Origin: JBAYJT01 sp041664965
GTDB taxonomy: Bacteria > Pseudomonadota > Gammaproteobacteria > UBA9339
Assembly: GCA_041664965.1 (NCBI GenBank)
Contig: JBAYJT010000017.1
Coordinates: forward strand, 1 to 30,675
Reading direction: 5' to 3'
Length of the DNA: 30,675 nucleotides
Positions 30,397-30,675 of this stretch are shown in pieces (the stretch's first letter is position 1; every line of letters begins with the position of its first letter). The notes under the pieces were generated by a model. It made no database searches and had not been told where the DNA came from. It saw only the letters and a program-made list of their open reading frames with translations. A program made the translations under genes and the position numbers.

Positions 30397-30675
30397 TCAC
30401 TGAAATAAAGAAACCGAAGGATAATGCGTAAGATCTTTATATTCGCTATTTTTAAAACAATCAGCAACGTAGCGCTCAGCGTTACTGCTTGGGACTAGTA
30501 CTACATTAGGAGCAATCTGCGGATTGTCTTGATGATTTTGATTTACTGCATCATTAACAGCAACTGACGGCATATTATTGATGGCCGTTAAACTCTGCGC
30601 GACAGTTGTATTATCTGCAGGCGATACGATATCAGCTAATACAGAGCTACTAAATAGTAAAACAACATACAAAAA
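30397..30675 (-). CDS. Small exported protein of the conjugation cluster, 5'-partial
   Basis: The frame is open to the window edge. A TTG at 30672 could be a start, but the hydrophobic stretch (LYVVLLFSSSVLA, then a possible cleavage before DIVSP) suggests that the first residues of a signal peptide lie outside. The mature part is about 80 residues, polar, with one Cys in VADCFKNSEYKDL and no lipobox. Its place just before a trbL/virB6-like gene is where TrbK/Eex-type or TrbJ/VirB5-type genes usually lie, but I do not recognise the sequence. Function unknown. Confidence 0.6.
   Translation of the reverse strand, partial: FLYVVLLFSSSVLADIVSPADNTTVAQSLTAINNMPSVAVNDAVNQNHQDNPQIAPNVVLVPSSNAERYVADCFKNSEYKDLTHYPSVSLFQ

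Overview
The window reads as chromosome of an AT-rich Gram-negative bacterium that probably lives in or with eukaryotic hosts. Gram-negative character is shown by LpxH (lipid A), RseP, a heptosyltransferase-like GT9 enzyme, OmpA-type barrels and an inverse autotransporter. LpxH, a pilMNOPQ/comABCDE-type operon, a two-PDZ RseP and an E. coli-sized MutS favour Gammaproteobacteria (Legionellales-like symbionts are my guess), but the sequence alone does not settle the taxon. Eukaryote-type modules (a U-box, an LRR plus ankyrin protein, TPR proteins, an O-GlcNAc-transferase-like enzyme) suggest secreted or host-interaction factors. There are no rRNA or tRNA genes and no CRISPR array that I can see.

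Layout. 1-787: 3' part of a low-complexity protein ending in a U-box. 862-3474 (minus): lpxH-ribF-eamA operon, divergent from cysS (3509-4939). 5015-5607 (minus): a toxin-antitoxin pair (RelE-like toxin first, XRE antitoxin second) with a palindromic operator over its promoter. 5691-7247 (minus): LRR/ankyrin protein. 7410-9455 (minus): K+-independent H+-pyrophosphatase. 9750-12470: polA whose proofreading residues are gone. 12706-14441: two tandem paralogous OmpA-type barrel genes, each with its own recognisable promoter. 14431-15324 (minus): TPR protein. 15478-18036 (minus): mutS. 18360-21945: pilM-pilN-(small ORF)-pilO/pilP fusion-pilQ, the inner-membrane and secretin set for DNA uptake or type IV pili. 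21958-22179: orphan RelB/DinJ antitoxin. 22163-23896 (minus): TPR plus glycosyltransferase 41. 24104-25477: rseP. 25472-26455 (minus): GT9 enzyme. 26648-28528: inverse autotransporter. 28705-30675 (minus): end of a conjugation/type IV secretion cluster (traF, trbL/virB6-like, one partial gene).

The most striking non-genic content is repeats. An intergenic element of about 44 bp, with a 5' half that is sometimes a hairpin and a near-invariant tail TAGACATGTTTTTT, occurs at seven loci (eight tails); all copies lie between genes, one overlapping the end of an antitoxin gene. A separate element of about 135 bp with AATTATGAAT termini occurs as two nearly identical copies in opposite orientation on either side of the polA-omp-TPR-mutS block. 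Shorter palindromes of the CATCCCGCGA type recur three times, and two related palindromic elements are read in frame at the 5' end of pilM, giving the repeated peptide SRRLQ.

How the parts may work together: housekeeping (lipid A, flavin cofactors, tRNA charging, replication/repair, PPi-driven proton pumping) is interleaved with surface proteins and host-directed proteins. The competence operon, conjugation genes and repeat load together suggest a genome open to DNA exchange and rearrangement; that link is inference.
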